Positions 35,604 to 43,971 of a stretch of 64,000 bases of DNA are shown here, one piece after another; position 1 is the first letter of the stretch; every line of letters begins with the position of its first letter. Below the pieces are notes generated by a model. The model was not told where the DNA came from. It saw only the letters and a list, made by a program, of their open reading frames with translations, and made no database searches. Position numbers and translations under genes: made by a program. The stretch lies in contig CAWJDY010000076.1 in NCBI GenBank assembly GCA_963841705.1, forward strand, positions 23,456-87,455, written 5' to 3'. The DNA comes from VAZQ01 sp963841705. GTDB lineage: Bacteria > Pseudomonadota > Alphaproteobacteria > Rhizobiales > Xanthobacteraceae.

Positions 35604-36500
35604 ATGGAAAAACTGGATATCGGATCGCCGCGCGTTTGCACCGAATTGCGGATAACTCCGCCCGATATTTTTCGACATCAAAACACCAATTGGGATGGTA
35701 TTCAGGTGGACACCGTTCAGCTCCTCAGGCGCGAACCATTTCAGTCCGAGTTCAAGGGGACATCTCATCTACTGATCATGGTGGAACACGCCGAGCGCGA
35801 CGACGGTGAGACGGTCATCGAAGGTTTGCCGAGATCCAGTCGACGGGAGTTCCACCGGCAGCTGATCTTCGTGCCCGCTGGGGTTCGTTTTTTTGGTTGG
35901 CAAAAACCTCGCACCCTGGAAATAACCTACTTCTACATTGATCCGCGCAGTCGTTTATTGAATCCGGAGCCGCGTTTTGCAGAGACCGATTTCAAGCCGC
36001 GGCTGTTTTTCTTTGACCGGGATCTGTGGGACACGCTGCGGAAACTCAAGGCACAAGCGATAAATCCTGCCGGAGCCTCGCGGCAATACGTCGAAGCCCT
36101 GAGCATCGTATTGGCGCACGACCTTCTGCGTCTCAACGACGGCGATGCTGCTGCGGCGCAGAGTTCCCGCGGAGGACTTGCGGCATGGCAACAGAAGAAA
36201 GTAACGCGGTACATCGAGGAGCACGTCGCCGAAGACATCTCACTATCCGAATTGGCGCAGCTAGCGAACTTGAGTCCATATCACTTTTCGCGCGCATTCA
36301 AGGAATTGGTGGGCGTCCCCCCGCATCGTTACCTCGCTTCGCGCCGCATCGAAAAGGCCAAGAACTTGTTAGCGGACCACGAGCTCTCAGTGACGAAGAT
36401 CGGTCTCGCTCTCGGCTATAGCGAGACCAGCTCATTCACGACGAGCTTCCGCAAGCATGCCGGGATCACTCCGACGGCTTACCGCCGCGGTCTCGAATGA
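35604..36500 (+). CDS. AraC/XylS-family transcriptional regulator
   Basis: Protein of 298 residues from ATG 35604, which follows CAGGAGACCGTA, a clear ribosome site (an upstream ATG at 35523 lacks one). The N-terminal two-thirds is a ligand-sensing or dimerisation region with no family I can name. The C-terminal 100 residues carry the double helix-turn-helix of AraC proteins: VTRYIEEHVAEDISLSELA, YHFSRAFKELVGVPPHRYL, LALGYSETSSFTTSFRKHAG, TPTAYRRG. It lies 0.9 kb upstream of the condensation-domain acyltransferase on the same strand and may control it; that link is inference. Confidence 0.88.
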   Translation: MEKLDIGSPRVCTELRITPPDIFRHQNTNWDGIQVDTVQLLRREPFQSEFKGTSHLLIMVEHAERDDGETVIEGLPRSSRREFHRQLIFVPAGVRFFGWQKPRTLEITYFYIDPRSRLLNPEPRFAETDFKPRLFFFDRDLWDTLRKLKAQAINPAGASRQYVEALSIVLAHDLLRLNDGDAAAAQSSRGGLAAWQQKKVTRYIEEHVAEDISLSELAQLANLSPYHFSRAFKELVGVPPHRYLASRRIEKAKNLLADHELSVTKIGLALGYSETSSFTTSFRKHAGITPTAYRRGLE

Positions 36501-37027
36501 ATGAATGTATTTCAAGATCGGGGGGCATCCCCATCCTCATTTCGCTGCACGTCGAACCAGTCTCCAGACGAAAATTACGGTGAGGACGTGTCGTCATGTT
36601 GTCCTGCTGGCAGGTTCTGGTACGGCAAAATCCTGACACCGTTTATAGTGTTTGCCTCCGCTGTCGCCACCAGCCGAAAAGACCGCCCTCGCCAAGATGA
36701 GGCCGGGTAAGCCAGCGCCGGCGATGGGACCAGGGACTCCAGCGGGAGGATCGAGCTCAGCCAAGTGGAATTTGAGCAAGAAGTATCCAATCGCGACAAT
36801 TTTGAGAAAGCTACTTCACGATGGGCCATCCATATCACTCCATAACGCGGAAGGAGGGGACGTGCTGCGGCCGGGACCGCGCGAGCGCGGCGGCGGAAGT
36901 GTCTCGATCCGTCGATGTGGTGAGGCTCATGTTCATTGTGTCCGGGGTCGTAATCATACTGCTCGGTCTGTTTCTCGCGGCGGGGCCGGCGTGAACGGCA
37001 TTTAGCCGCCCTCGGATATGGCCTTGA
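36501..37027. other. Degenerate region after the AraC-type gene
   Basis: No intact gene. It contains a leftward remnant with a VPGPIAGAGLPGL tail (36643-36779) and, on the plus strand near 36929-36991, a short hydrophobic peptide reading MFIVSGVVIILLGLFLAAG that looks like the end of a small membrane protein without a convincing start. The rest is not recognisable. Confidence 0.4.
36643..36779 (-). pseudogene. Remnant of a small protein with a VPGPIAGAGLPGL...GWWRQRRQ tail
   Basis: One leftward frame reads AELDPPAGVPGPIAGAGLPG and LILA; the rest of the tail, GGLFGWWRQRRQTL followed by a stop, is in another frame. The complete tail (VPGPIAGAGLPGL, hydrophobic stretch, GWWRRRQ) is a recurring C-terminal anchor in Bradyrhizobium-like proteins and resembles a PEP-CTERM sorting tail. 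Here the start is missing and the frame is broken once, so it is a relic. Confidence 0.5.
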
Positions 37028-37246
37028 ACCGGCCGGGGAAAGACTTCCGCCGAAGTGGAGGAACCGGCTTTGTTTTCGGAGCCGGGGCTGTTCCTGGTAC
37101 AGCCGGATCACACGCTCTATTTCGCCAGCGTACAGACGATGCCGTTCGCGCGTCCTCACTTGGCCGATATTCTCGGCGCCCTCGACTACGTCATTGCCAA
37201 GGACTATCCGGCGCGCGGCGAAGTGGCCAACCTTGTGGCAGCATGA
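37028..37246 (+). pseudogene. C-terminal fragment of a peroxiredoxin-like (AhpC/TSA) protein
   Basis: From about 37034 one frame encodes RGKTSAEVEEPALFSEPGLF, LVQPDHTLYFASVQTMPF and ADILGALDYVIAKDYPARGE to a stop at 37246. This matches the C-terminal third of peroxiredoxin-like redoxins common in rhizobia. The N-terminal part with the catalytic cysteine is absent; a TGA lies in frame at 37025. It is therefore a truncated relic. Confidence 0.5.
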
Positions 37247-37272
37247 ACTCGAATAAAAATTCGACCTCTCCA

Positions 37273-37301
37273 TCGACCGCATCGTATCTACGATCGGTCG
37301 A
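37273..37301. promoter_or_regulatory. 29-base near-perfect palindrome upstream of the acyltransferase
   Basis: TCGACCG(C)ATCGTA and TACGATCGGTCGA are exact complements apart from one bulged C, with a TC centre. It ends 96 bases before the acyltransferase ATG, a normal operator distance. It could bind the neighbouring AraC-type protein or another dimeric regulator, or form a hairpin in the leader. Confidence 0.45.
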
Positions 37302-37397
37302 GCGGAGTATGAGTGAAAGCTCGAACAGGACGAACCGCCCTCCTACTGGATTTTGCACCCGCTCCGCACCAAATAGCAAAGGAGCGCGGTTCTTACT

Positions 37398-38651
37398 ATG
37401 AGAATACCCGCGTCGGAAACCCTGATCCGCTATCTTGGACCAAGTGAAGCCTATTTTTGGCTTAGTAATCAGAATAGCTGGAAGCACTTCGTCGTTGCAG
37501 CCCAGATTACAGGAGAAACAACGACTGGTTCCTGGCGCACCGCACTGGATGCTGTTCAGTGGCGTCATCCGCTATTGGGAGTCTGCATCGACGCGGACGA
37601 CAGCGGTGCCCCGTATTTCCGCCTCCTTCCCGAGTTGCGCATTCCACTTCAGATAGTTCCGGGAGATGCGCTGCAAGGTTGGGAAGACGAATTGGAGACC
37701 GAACTGTCGACTCCGTTCCCGCTAGAAGACGCTCTCCTCGTAAGAGCTGTATTGCTTCACGAGGCGCATAGGGCAACGATTTTGCTCACAGTGCATCACT
37801 CAATCGCAGACGGCCTTTCGGTTGCTCTCATCGTTCGGGACATCCTTGAAGCGCTTTCCGGAAAACCTCTAGAAGCGCTTCCCGTCCCACAGCCCCAGGA
37901 AGACCTCTGCCCGCCGCCGACAATCCAAAGCACTGAACTTGGGTCTGAAGCATCCGAGGCGCCTGCGCCGCCCGGCTCCCCAGGAACTCTCCTAAAGAGA
38001 GACCGTTCCCTTCTCCGTGTGCGGGGTCTACGTTTGCCCGCTGAATTGAGTGACAGGCTGCGTGAGCGGTCGCGACGAGAGGGAACGACGGTGCATGGAG
38101 CGTTAGCCACAGCCCTCGTGTTCGCTGGTAGAGATATTCAGCGCGAATGGAGAGAGGCGCCGGTTCGTGTTGTCTCACCCATCAATAACAGGACGATTTT
38201 GGGCCGCGGCGACGATTGCGCCTTGTCGATCATCTTTCCTGTAGGCTGGTACAATCCGAAGTCGCCTATCCAGTTTTGGGAAATTGCACGTTCGGTCCAT
38301 GATGATCTTGCGGACATGCGGACGCCGGGCGGCCTGTCGGCGGTCTTCAGCGGGTTTGACAAACTTATCTTGAGCAACCCCGGTGTCCAGGGGATCGCTC
38401 AGTTCGAATTGCAGGTGTGCGCCTGTGAAATGATGGTCTCCAACCTTGGAGTTTTGCCTTTCGAGACGGATTTTGGCGACCTGCGTTTGGAAGCGTTGTG
38501 GGGGCCATCTGTATTCGTTGGGATCGAAGGGGAACAGATGATCGGAGCCGCGACGCTGCGTGGCGCAATTCATCTGCTTCATAGCAGCTACAGTCCGATT
38601 GCGTCCCTTCTCGAAGCGACAGAGCAGGTGTTGCGTGTGGCGGTGAGCTAG
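37398..38651 (+). CDS. Stand-alone condensation-domain / PapA-type acyltransferase
   Basis: Protein of 417 residues in the chloramphenicol-acetyltransferase-like superfamily (NRPS condensation domains, PapA acyltransferases, wax ester synthases). The catalytic motif HHxxxDG is present as H133-HSIADG-139. The second half holds SPINNRTILG and ALSIIFPVGW, in the region of the structural floor loop. No carrier protein, adenylation domain or polyketide synthase gene is nearby, so it probably transfers an acyl group from CoA or a distant carrier to an alcohol or amine. Base composition is less GC-rich than in the flanking chromosome, pointing to acquisition. An AAAGGAG lies rather far (13 bases) before the ATG. 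Confidence 0.8.
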   Translation: MRIPASETLIRYLGPSEAYFWLSNQNSWKHFVVAAQITGETTTGSWRTALDAVQWRHPLLGVCIDADDSGAPYFRLLPELRIPLQIVPGDALQGWEDELETELSTPFPLEDALLVRAVLLHEAHRATILLTVHHSIADGLSVALIVRDILEALSGKPLEALPVPQPQEDLCPPPTIQSTELGSEASEAPAPPGSPGTLLKRDRSLLRVRGLRLPAELSDRLRERSRREGTTVHGALATALVFAGRDIQREWREAPVRVVSPINNRTILGRGDDCALSIIFPVGWYNPKSPIQFWEIARSVHDDLADMRTPGGLSAVFSGFDKLILSNPGVQGIAQFELQVCACEMMVSNLGVLPFETDFGDLRLEALWGPSVFVGIEGEQMIGAATLRGAIHLLHSSYSPIASLLEATEQVLRVAVS

Positions 38652-38782
38652 GGTCTGTAGCTATTTAGCGCACTCTGATTCTCTCACGCTGAGCGATTCA
38701 GCAGGGAGGCTTAATGCGCGCAGGATTGTTTTGGCTAAATGATGAGCAATGGGCATGCATTGCGCCGCACCTACCGACGAAC
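38652..38782 (+). mobile_element. IS5-family transposase stub (left end of an insertion sequence)
   Basis: An ATG at 38714, preceded by GGGAGGCTTA, begins MRAGLFWLNDEQWACIAPHL, the N-terminus of IS5-family transposases, and the similarity stops after about 24 codons. The leader between the acyltransferase stop and this ATG probably contains the left end of the element. The rest of the transposase and the right end are gone. Confidence 0.65.
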
Positions 38783-39052
38783 CTTCTTCGACCTCTTCGA
38801 TGGAAGGATCGAGGACCCCGTGTTGCTCCATCTCCCAGGCGAGCGCTTGCCGCGGGTTGCTGTCGTTTGCGAATTCTTGCGCCAAAGGAATGGGATGGAA
38901 TTGAGGCACGGCGACGAGGAAGGAGGGGTAAGCTATAATCTACAGATGTTTGCGTGTGCGCATCGGATCGCGCTCGAGGCGCATGTTAGAACCACATCGT
39001 AAGATCATGGTATCGTGCGCCGGTTGCGCGATAAGCGTGGGCGTATCGTGAA
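38783..39052. other. Scrambled junction between the IS stub and the kinase gene
   Basis: No intact gene. On the plus strand 39012-39056 encodes IVRRLRDKRGRIVKW, the end of a PAS domain belonging to the kinase downstream but out of frame with it. A leftward frame (38783-38909) reads QEFANDSNPRQALAWEMEQH, possibly another gene fragment. Confidence 0.4.
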
Positions 39053-40699
39053 ATGGCGCTGGCGGACATTGAAGATCACAAGCGAGGAGAAGCCTTGAGG
39101 GCCGGAGAAAAACGGCTCCTCGAGATGATCGCTACTGGGGTCGCACTGGAAGACATCCTGAATGCCCTGTCTCTGATGATCGAGGAGCAACGGAGCGGCA
39201 CGCTTGCTTCGGTCTTGTTACTCAATCCCGATGGCGTTCATCTGGATTTCGTTGCAGGACCAAGTCTGCCTGACGAGTGGAGGCAGCAGATGGAAAAGCT
39301 GCCAATTGGGCCGTGTGCCGGCTCCTGCGGCACCGCAGCTTATAGAGGATCGCCGGTCATTGTCTCCGATATCAAGACTGACCCGCTGTGGGAGGTGCCG
39401 GAGCATCGCGCTTCAGCACTGAAGCATGGCCTGCGAGCCTCCTGGTCGAACCCAGTACTCTCTTCGAAAGGCGAAGTCCTGGGAACATTCTGCATGTACT
39501 ATCACGAGCCGCGCAGCCCGGGCTCGCAAGACCTCGAGCTGATCGAGTTCGCGACGCACCTCGTACGGGTTGCGATTGAACGGGATCGCGCAGCGGAAGC
39601 GCTGCGGCGCAGTGAGCAGCGGCTTCGTGACGTGATCGATACGATTCCAACCATGGCATGGAGCGCGCTGCCTAACGGCGCCAGCGATTTTCTCAGTCAC
39701 CGTTGGCTGAAATACACCGGAATATCCCCGAGCGATGCTCGAGGCGATGGCTGGAAAGAACCATTTCACCCCGCCGACATCGCGGAACATGCGAAAAGGT
39801 GGGCTGCTTCGCTGGCCACCGGCAAGCCGTTCGAGAATGAGGCCCGAATGCGACGAGCCAGCGACGGGAAATATCGTTGGTTCCTGCATCGGGCCGTGCC
39901 GCTGCGTGACGAGCATGGGACAATTGTGAGTTGGTACGGAACGTCGCTGGACATAGAGGATCGCAAACGGGCCGAGGAAGAACGCGAGCGGCTGCGCCAG
40001 TTGGAGGCTGATCTCGCGCACGTGAACCGCGTGAGCATGATGGGAGAACTGGCTGCCTCGCTGGCTCACGAGATCAAGCAGCCCATCGCCGCCGCCGTTA
40101 TGAACGCCAACGCCTGTGCCCGATGGCTGCATCGAGATGCGCCCAATGTGAAAGAGGCATGCGAGGCTGCTTCGCGCATGGTCGATGACGCGAGGCGCGC
40201 CTCCGACATCATCAACCGAGTACGCTCGCTCTACCGGCGAGGTACGCCGCAGCGGGAACAGGTTGATCTGAACGAAATGATTCAAGAGATGATGGTCTTG
40301 CTGCGCAATGAGGCGAGTCGGTACTCCGTTTCAATCCGCACCGTGCTCGATGTTGGAATTCCGACGATAGCAGCGGATCGCGTACAGCTGCAGCAGGTTT
40401 TGATGAACCTGATGCTCAACGGCATCGAGGCGATGAAGGACACAGGCGGTGAGCTGACTATCACGTCGAAGCCGGCCGAGGATGATCAGTTGGTGATTTC
40501 GGTGAGCGATACCGGTATCGGGCTTCGCGCTGAGGAAACCGAGCGCATTTTCGAGACGTTCTTCACCACCAAGGCGCAAGGCACAGGCATGGGGCTGTCA
40601 ATCAGTCGGAGGATTATCGAGTCATATGGCGGCCGCTTGTGGGCCAGCGCCAACACCGAACGGGGTGCGATCTTTCAGTTCAGTTTGCCCAACGGGTGA
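39053..40699 (+). CDS. Sensor histidine kinase with GAF and PAS domains (5'-truncated)
   Basis: Cytoplasmic-type sensor kinase of 548 residues. A GAF domain (about 25-170, LLEMIATGVALEDILNALS, GPCAGSCGTAAYRGSPV, SDIKTDPLW), a PAS/PAC domain (about 185-310), a HisKA dimerisation domain with phospho-accepting His339 in SLAHEIKQPI, and an HATPase domain (VQLQQVLMNLMLNGIEAM, DTGIGL, GTGMGLSIS). The first residues (MALADIEDHKRGEALRAGEK) are normally internal, following a PAS domain; the remnant of that PAS lies just upstream in another frame. The kinase core is complete, so the protein may still work. No response regulator gene adjoins it. Confidence 0.85.
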   Translation: MALADIEDHKRGEALRAGEKRLLEMIATGVALEDILNALSLMIEEQRSGTLASVLLLNPDGVHLDFVAGPSLPDEWRQQMEKLPIGPCAGSCGTAAYRGSPVIVSDIKTDPLWEVPEHRASALKHGLRASWSNPVLSSKGEVLGTFCMYYHEPRSPGSQDLELIEFATHLVRVAIERDRAAEALRRSEQRLRDVIDTIPTMAWSALPNGASDFLSHRWLKYTGISPSDARGDGWKEPFHPADIAEHAKRWAASLATGKPFENEARMRRASDGKYRWFLHRAVPLRDEHGTIVSWYGTSLDIEDRKRAEEERERLRQLEADLAHVNRVSMMGELAASLAHEIKQPIAAAVMNANACARWLHRDAPNVKEACEAASRMVDDARRASDIINRVRSLYRRGTPQREQVDLNEMIQEMMVLLRNEASRYSVSIRTVLDVGIPTIAADRVQLQQVLMNLMLNGIEAMKDTGGELTITSKPAEDDQLVISVSDTGIGLRAEETERIFETFFTTKAQGTGMGLSISRRIIESYGGRLWASANTERGAIFQFSLPNG

Positions 40700-40869
40700 T
40701 GGAGACATAAGACCGGGGCTCGGCCTTGCCTCGCGTCGCGCCTCGGCACTCCACAGCGGCTCCCGCTCCGGGATCTCGATCAGACGGTTGCAGCACAATT
40801 TTCCGATGCAAGCAAAGAACTCGCTCGGCGCGGCGTGCGCCTTTCCGACGAGCAGCTGCCGTGGTTTGA

Positions 40870-41656
40870 TTTAGGTTTACCCCAAAACTGGGCCTGGGGT
40901 TCAGTAGGGCCTTACTCACTCTGACTCAACAGCTCTCTTGCCCCGTTCCAATAAAGGTCACGGATGACCGCATTTTCATCCTGAAGGAGGGTGATGCTTT
41001 TCGCAGCCGGCTCACCCGGGCTGGAGCGGGAACCGACTTTTACGATGCGATTGCACCGAGGTTCAACCGCCTCGTCATATTCGACGATCGGATGCCGCAT
41101 GCGGTCGAGCGGGTCGACGGCTCCATAGGATCCGATCGAGGGCCGGTTCGTGTTGCACGGCCATATCAGCGAAAGCGGACCGATTGTCTCGGGGGCGCTT
41201 TCGCCCGACACGATCAATGCCGTCGTGCAAAACGCAATTTCCGATCTTGTCGTCGGCATTACGGCCGGCCCAGAACGTTATCATGGCCCGATGGTCCTGC
41301 GCTTCACGGTTCTACCATCAGGAGCGGTCAGCGATGCGGTTATCCTCGTTGATCGAGTAGCGCGAGGCGACGAGATGGAAAAAGGCACCGAGGTCGTTGC
41401 AACGGGCGTGGTGAGAGCACTGATGCAACTGAGCTTTCCTCCCGCTCCGGCCAGCAGCCAAGTGACATTGCCCATCATCTTGGAGGCTCGCTCTCTTAGA
41501 TGCGTCAGCAGACGGGCGGGCCGCTTGATGTGCGCAAACGATAACTCGCCGACCATCTCTGGCTGTTGCAGTGCGCTCCTCCTTTACCTTTTTGTTTGTC
41601 TCCACCACGTGTCCTGCCCTGAGAAATTGCTGATCGCATCAATAGGACCGCTTTGA
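40870..41656 (+). pseudogene. Broken 2OG-Fe(II)-oxygenase-like gene with a C-terminal extension
   Basis: One frame, open from 40870, reads IKVTDDRIFILKEGDAFRSR and PRFNRLVIFDDRMPHAVERV, the second part typical of prolyl-hydroxylase-like 2OG oxygenases. Near 41126-41130 one base is out of register and the next frame continues DPIEGRFVLHGHISESGPIV and then GPMVLRFTVLPSGAVSDAVI, a TonB/AgmX-like domain motif, to a stop at 41656. The N-terminal part is missing. Whether the register change is biological or a sequence error cannot be told here. Confidence 0.55.
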
Positions 41657-42170
41657 ATGCCCTCCAATGCAGGCGGCCTCAAAGTGGGGTGTGAGTGCGG
41701 TCAAATCCAGCGTTTAAAAAGAGAGTGATTCTTACTGTGCCGGGGGTTGATTTTCACTTTTTTTTCGGGCTTCGCCCCCCTCCCTCGATGCCATGGCCGG
41801 CAGGATGCGCAGTGGTCGTCTTCCAAGCTGCAGTGTTTTGCTGAGTTTGAGAGCAGGGACAATTCGTCGCGTTCGACAAGCCGCCGGCATAAGCCGCGCA
41901 AGATCGGCAAAACCGTAATGTTTGGCCGGAGGAGCCCGACAGCAAGCGACGTAGGAGAGCATTTTGGCCGAACGAACCCAAGGCACCATTCCTCGCGTTG
42001 TTCTCGCGCCTGACGAGTACGCAGCTCGTCCAGCGATTTATGGTCCAAGGGGACGTTGTTCACAACAAAGTAGCGTCCGACCGCATTTCCATGCTTCCTA
42101 CCAGCGGCATCGAGCCGTGATCGCTATCGAATCCGGTGCTATCATTGCTGGCTCTCTGCCCCCGGCCGTC
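41657..42170. other. Intergenic, no recognisable gene
   Basis: About 510 bases. The longest frame is leftward (41701-42063, 120 codons, MNNVPLDHKSLDELRTRQAR...) but has no family resemblance that I can name. An eight-T run followed by a GGGC-TTC-GCCC hairpin (about 41758-41775) has the T run on the wrong side for a rightward terminator. Confidence 0.4.
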
Positions 42171-42222
42171 CACGGCCTGGTTCGCACATGGGCGGCCACG
42201 GCCTGGTACGCACAGGGGCGGC
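42171..42222. repeat. Two adjacent 26-base direct repeats
   Basis: CACGGCCTGGTTCGCACATG (plus GGCGGC) at 42171-42196 and CACGGCCTGGTACGCACAGG (plus GGCGGC) at 42197-42222 match at 24 of 26 positions and lie back to back. They span the earliest possible start (ATG 42188) of the UbiD gene and suggest a tandem duplication at the edge of the disturbed region. Confidence 0.75.
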
Positions 42223-42292
42223 GCGGCATCGCGCGGAGCTGATGGACAATTGGGATCGCGCTCGCGGTGAATCAACAGATGTGGAGCGGGCC

Positions 42293-43855
42293 ATGGAAAT
42301 GTCAGTGAAGGTCGGCAGTCACGCCGCCAACATCCAGCAGCCGACCAAGGCGGCGGGCGTGCACCGACGCAATGCCAGCGAGCTCGATGCCTGGCTGGAG
42401 AAGGCGGAGGCGATGGGCGAGCTCAAACGCATCACCGCCGAGGTCAGCCCTGATCTTGAGGCTGCGCACATCACCTATCTCGTGGGGCTGGAAAAAAGCC
42501 CGGCGTTGCTGTTCGAGAACATCGAGGGTCATCCGGGCCACAAGGTCCTCTACAACATGATCGGCTGCAACCTGTCGCGGTTCTGCCTGATGATCGGCGA
42601 GGAGCCGGTCGAGCATCCGCTCAAGGCGGTGAAGATCCTGCAGGAGAAGCTCGGACGCAAGATGGCCCCGACAGAGGTACCGGCCGAGCACGCCGTCTCC
42701 AGCCAGAACATTGTCGACGGCGACAAGATCGATATCCGCCAGTTCCCGGCGCAGCGGATGTGGCCGCTCGACGGCGGACTCTATCTCGGCACCAACGATG
42801 CCGTCATTACCAAGGACCCCGAGAGCGGCCGGATCAACGTCGGCACCTATCGGATGATGATCAAGGGCGCGCGCGAAATCGGCGTGTACACGTCGCCGGG
42901 CAAGGATGCGGGCGCCGACCGCGACAAGTGGTGGAAGATGGGCAAGCCTGCGCCGATCGCTGCGGCCTATGGCATTGATCCGCTGTTGTTTCTCGTCGGC
43001 GCGACCACTCTGCCGAAGACCGAGAGCGAGTATGAGTATTACTCCGGGATAAAGGGCTCGCCGATCGAGCTGTTCACATCCGACGTCACCGGCCTGCCGC
43101 TTCCCGCGCACGCCGAGATCATCCTGGAAGGTCATCTCTATCCCGACGAGACCTTTGCCGAGGGGCCGTTCGGCGAGTTCACCGGCTATTACGGACGCCC
43201 GTCCGGGGCGACGCCCTACATGCGCGTCGAGCGGCTGCGTTATCGCAACAACCCGACGCTCACCTGCGCGCTGATGGCCGATGGTCCGTCCAACGAATGC
43301 GGATTGTTCTGGGCGCTGGCGCGCTCGGCCGGCATCTGGGCCGACCTGCAGAAGCTTGGCGTGCCCGGCATCCAAGGCGTGTGGTCAATCCCCGAGGCCG
43401 CCGGCTGGGGGATGACCGTGGTCGCCATAAAACAGATGTATGCCGGTCATGCCTCGCAGGTGATGGCGCTCGCAGCGCAATGCACCGCCGGCGCCTATTT
43501 CGGCAAATACGTGATCGTGGTCGACGACGATATCGATCCCACCAACACCGGTCAGGTGCTGTGGGCGATGGCAACGCGCTCGCGACCCGCGCACTCGATC
43601 GATATTCTCCGCGAGACGTGGAGCACGTTCCTCGATCCGAGTCTCAACCCGCCGGAAATCCGCCCCTGGGGCTCCAAGGCCCTGATCAATGCGTGCATGG
43701 ATTACAGGCACATCAAGTCATTCTCGCCGCGTACCAAGCTCGACAAAAAGACTTACGAGCGCGTGGTGTCGCGCTGGAGCGAGCTCGGCCTTGCCGGAAA
43801 GCCGCCGGAGATCCGGGTGTTTGAAGAAAAGCGCAGCCCGGAAGGCATTGCCTGA
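42293..43855 (+). CDS. UbiD-family prenyl-FMN-dependent decarboxylase
   Basis: Decarboxylase of about 520 residues. The family blocks are ALLFENIEGHPGHKVLYNMI, NVGTYRMMIKG (Arg of the active site), AAAYGIDPLLFLVGAT, HAEIILEGHLYP and GPFGEFTGYYG (catalytic acids), and ALINACMDYRHIKSF. UbiD enzymes use prenylated FMN made by UbiX to remove or add carboxyl groups on aromatic or unsaturated acids. No ubiX is in the window. Three in-frame ATGs (42188, 42242, 42293) are possible; 42293 follows GTGGAGCGGGCC and avoids the tandem repeat. The substrate is not evident; the chain is similar in length to UbiD itself but the context is not ubiquinone-related. Confidence 0.9.
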   Translation: MEMSVKVGSHAANIQQPTKAAGVHRRNASELDAWLEKAEAMGELKRITAEVSPDLEAAHITYLVGLEKSPALLFENIEGHPGHKVLYNMIGCNLSRFCLMIGEEPVEHPLKAVKILQEKLGRKMAPTEVPAEHAVSSQNIVDGDKIDIRQFPAQRMWPLDGGLYLGTNDAVITKDPESGRINVGTYRMMIKGAREIGVYTSPGKDAGADRDKWWKMGKPAPIAAAYGIDPLLFLVGATTLPKTESEYEYYSGIKGSPIELFTSDVTGLPLPAHAEIILEGHLYPDETFAEGPFGEFTGYYGRPSGATPYMRVERLRYRNNPTLTCALMADGPSNECGLFWALARSAGIWADLQKLGVPGIQGVWSIPEAAGWGMTVVAIKQMYAGHASQVMALAAQCTAGAYFGKYVIVVDDDIDPTNTGQVLWAMATRSRPAHSIDILRETWSTFLDPSLNPPEIRPWGSKALINACMDYRHIKSFSPRTKLDKKTYERVVSRWSELGLAGKPPEIRVFEEKRSPEGIA

Positions 43856-43971
43856 AACGCGGGGCTCGTTGGTCCTGCAACTGAATGGACACTTGCGAAG
43901 ACGCAAATATGCTCGGTCTCACAATCCCGCCGGGAATACTCGCAATCGCTGACGAGGTGATCGAATAGAGA

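Noticed and set aside
36575..37282. A 235-codon leftward frame in the degenerate region
   Set aside because: No domain, no start signals, and it crosses the peroxiredoxin relic on the other strand.
41758..41776. T run and GGGC-TTC-GCCC hairpin as a terminator
   Set aside because: The T run precedes the hairpin on the plus strand and becomes an A run after it on the minus strand, so it fits neither direction.
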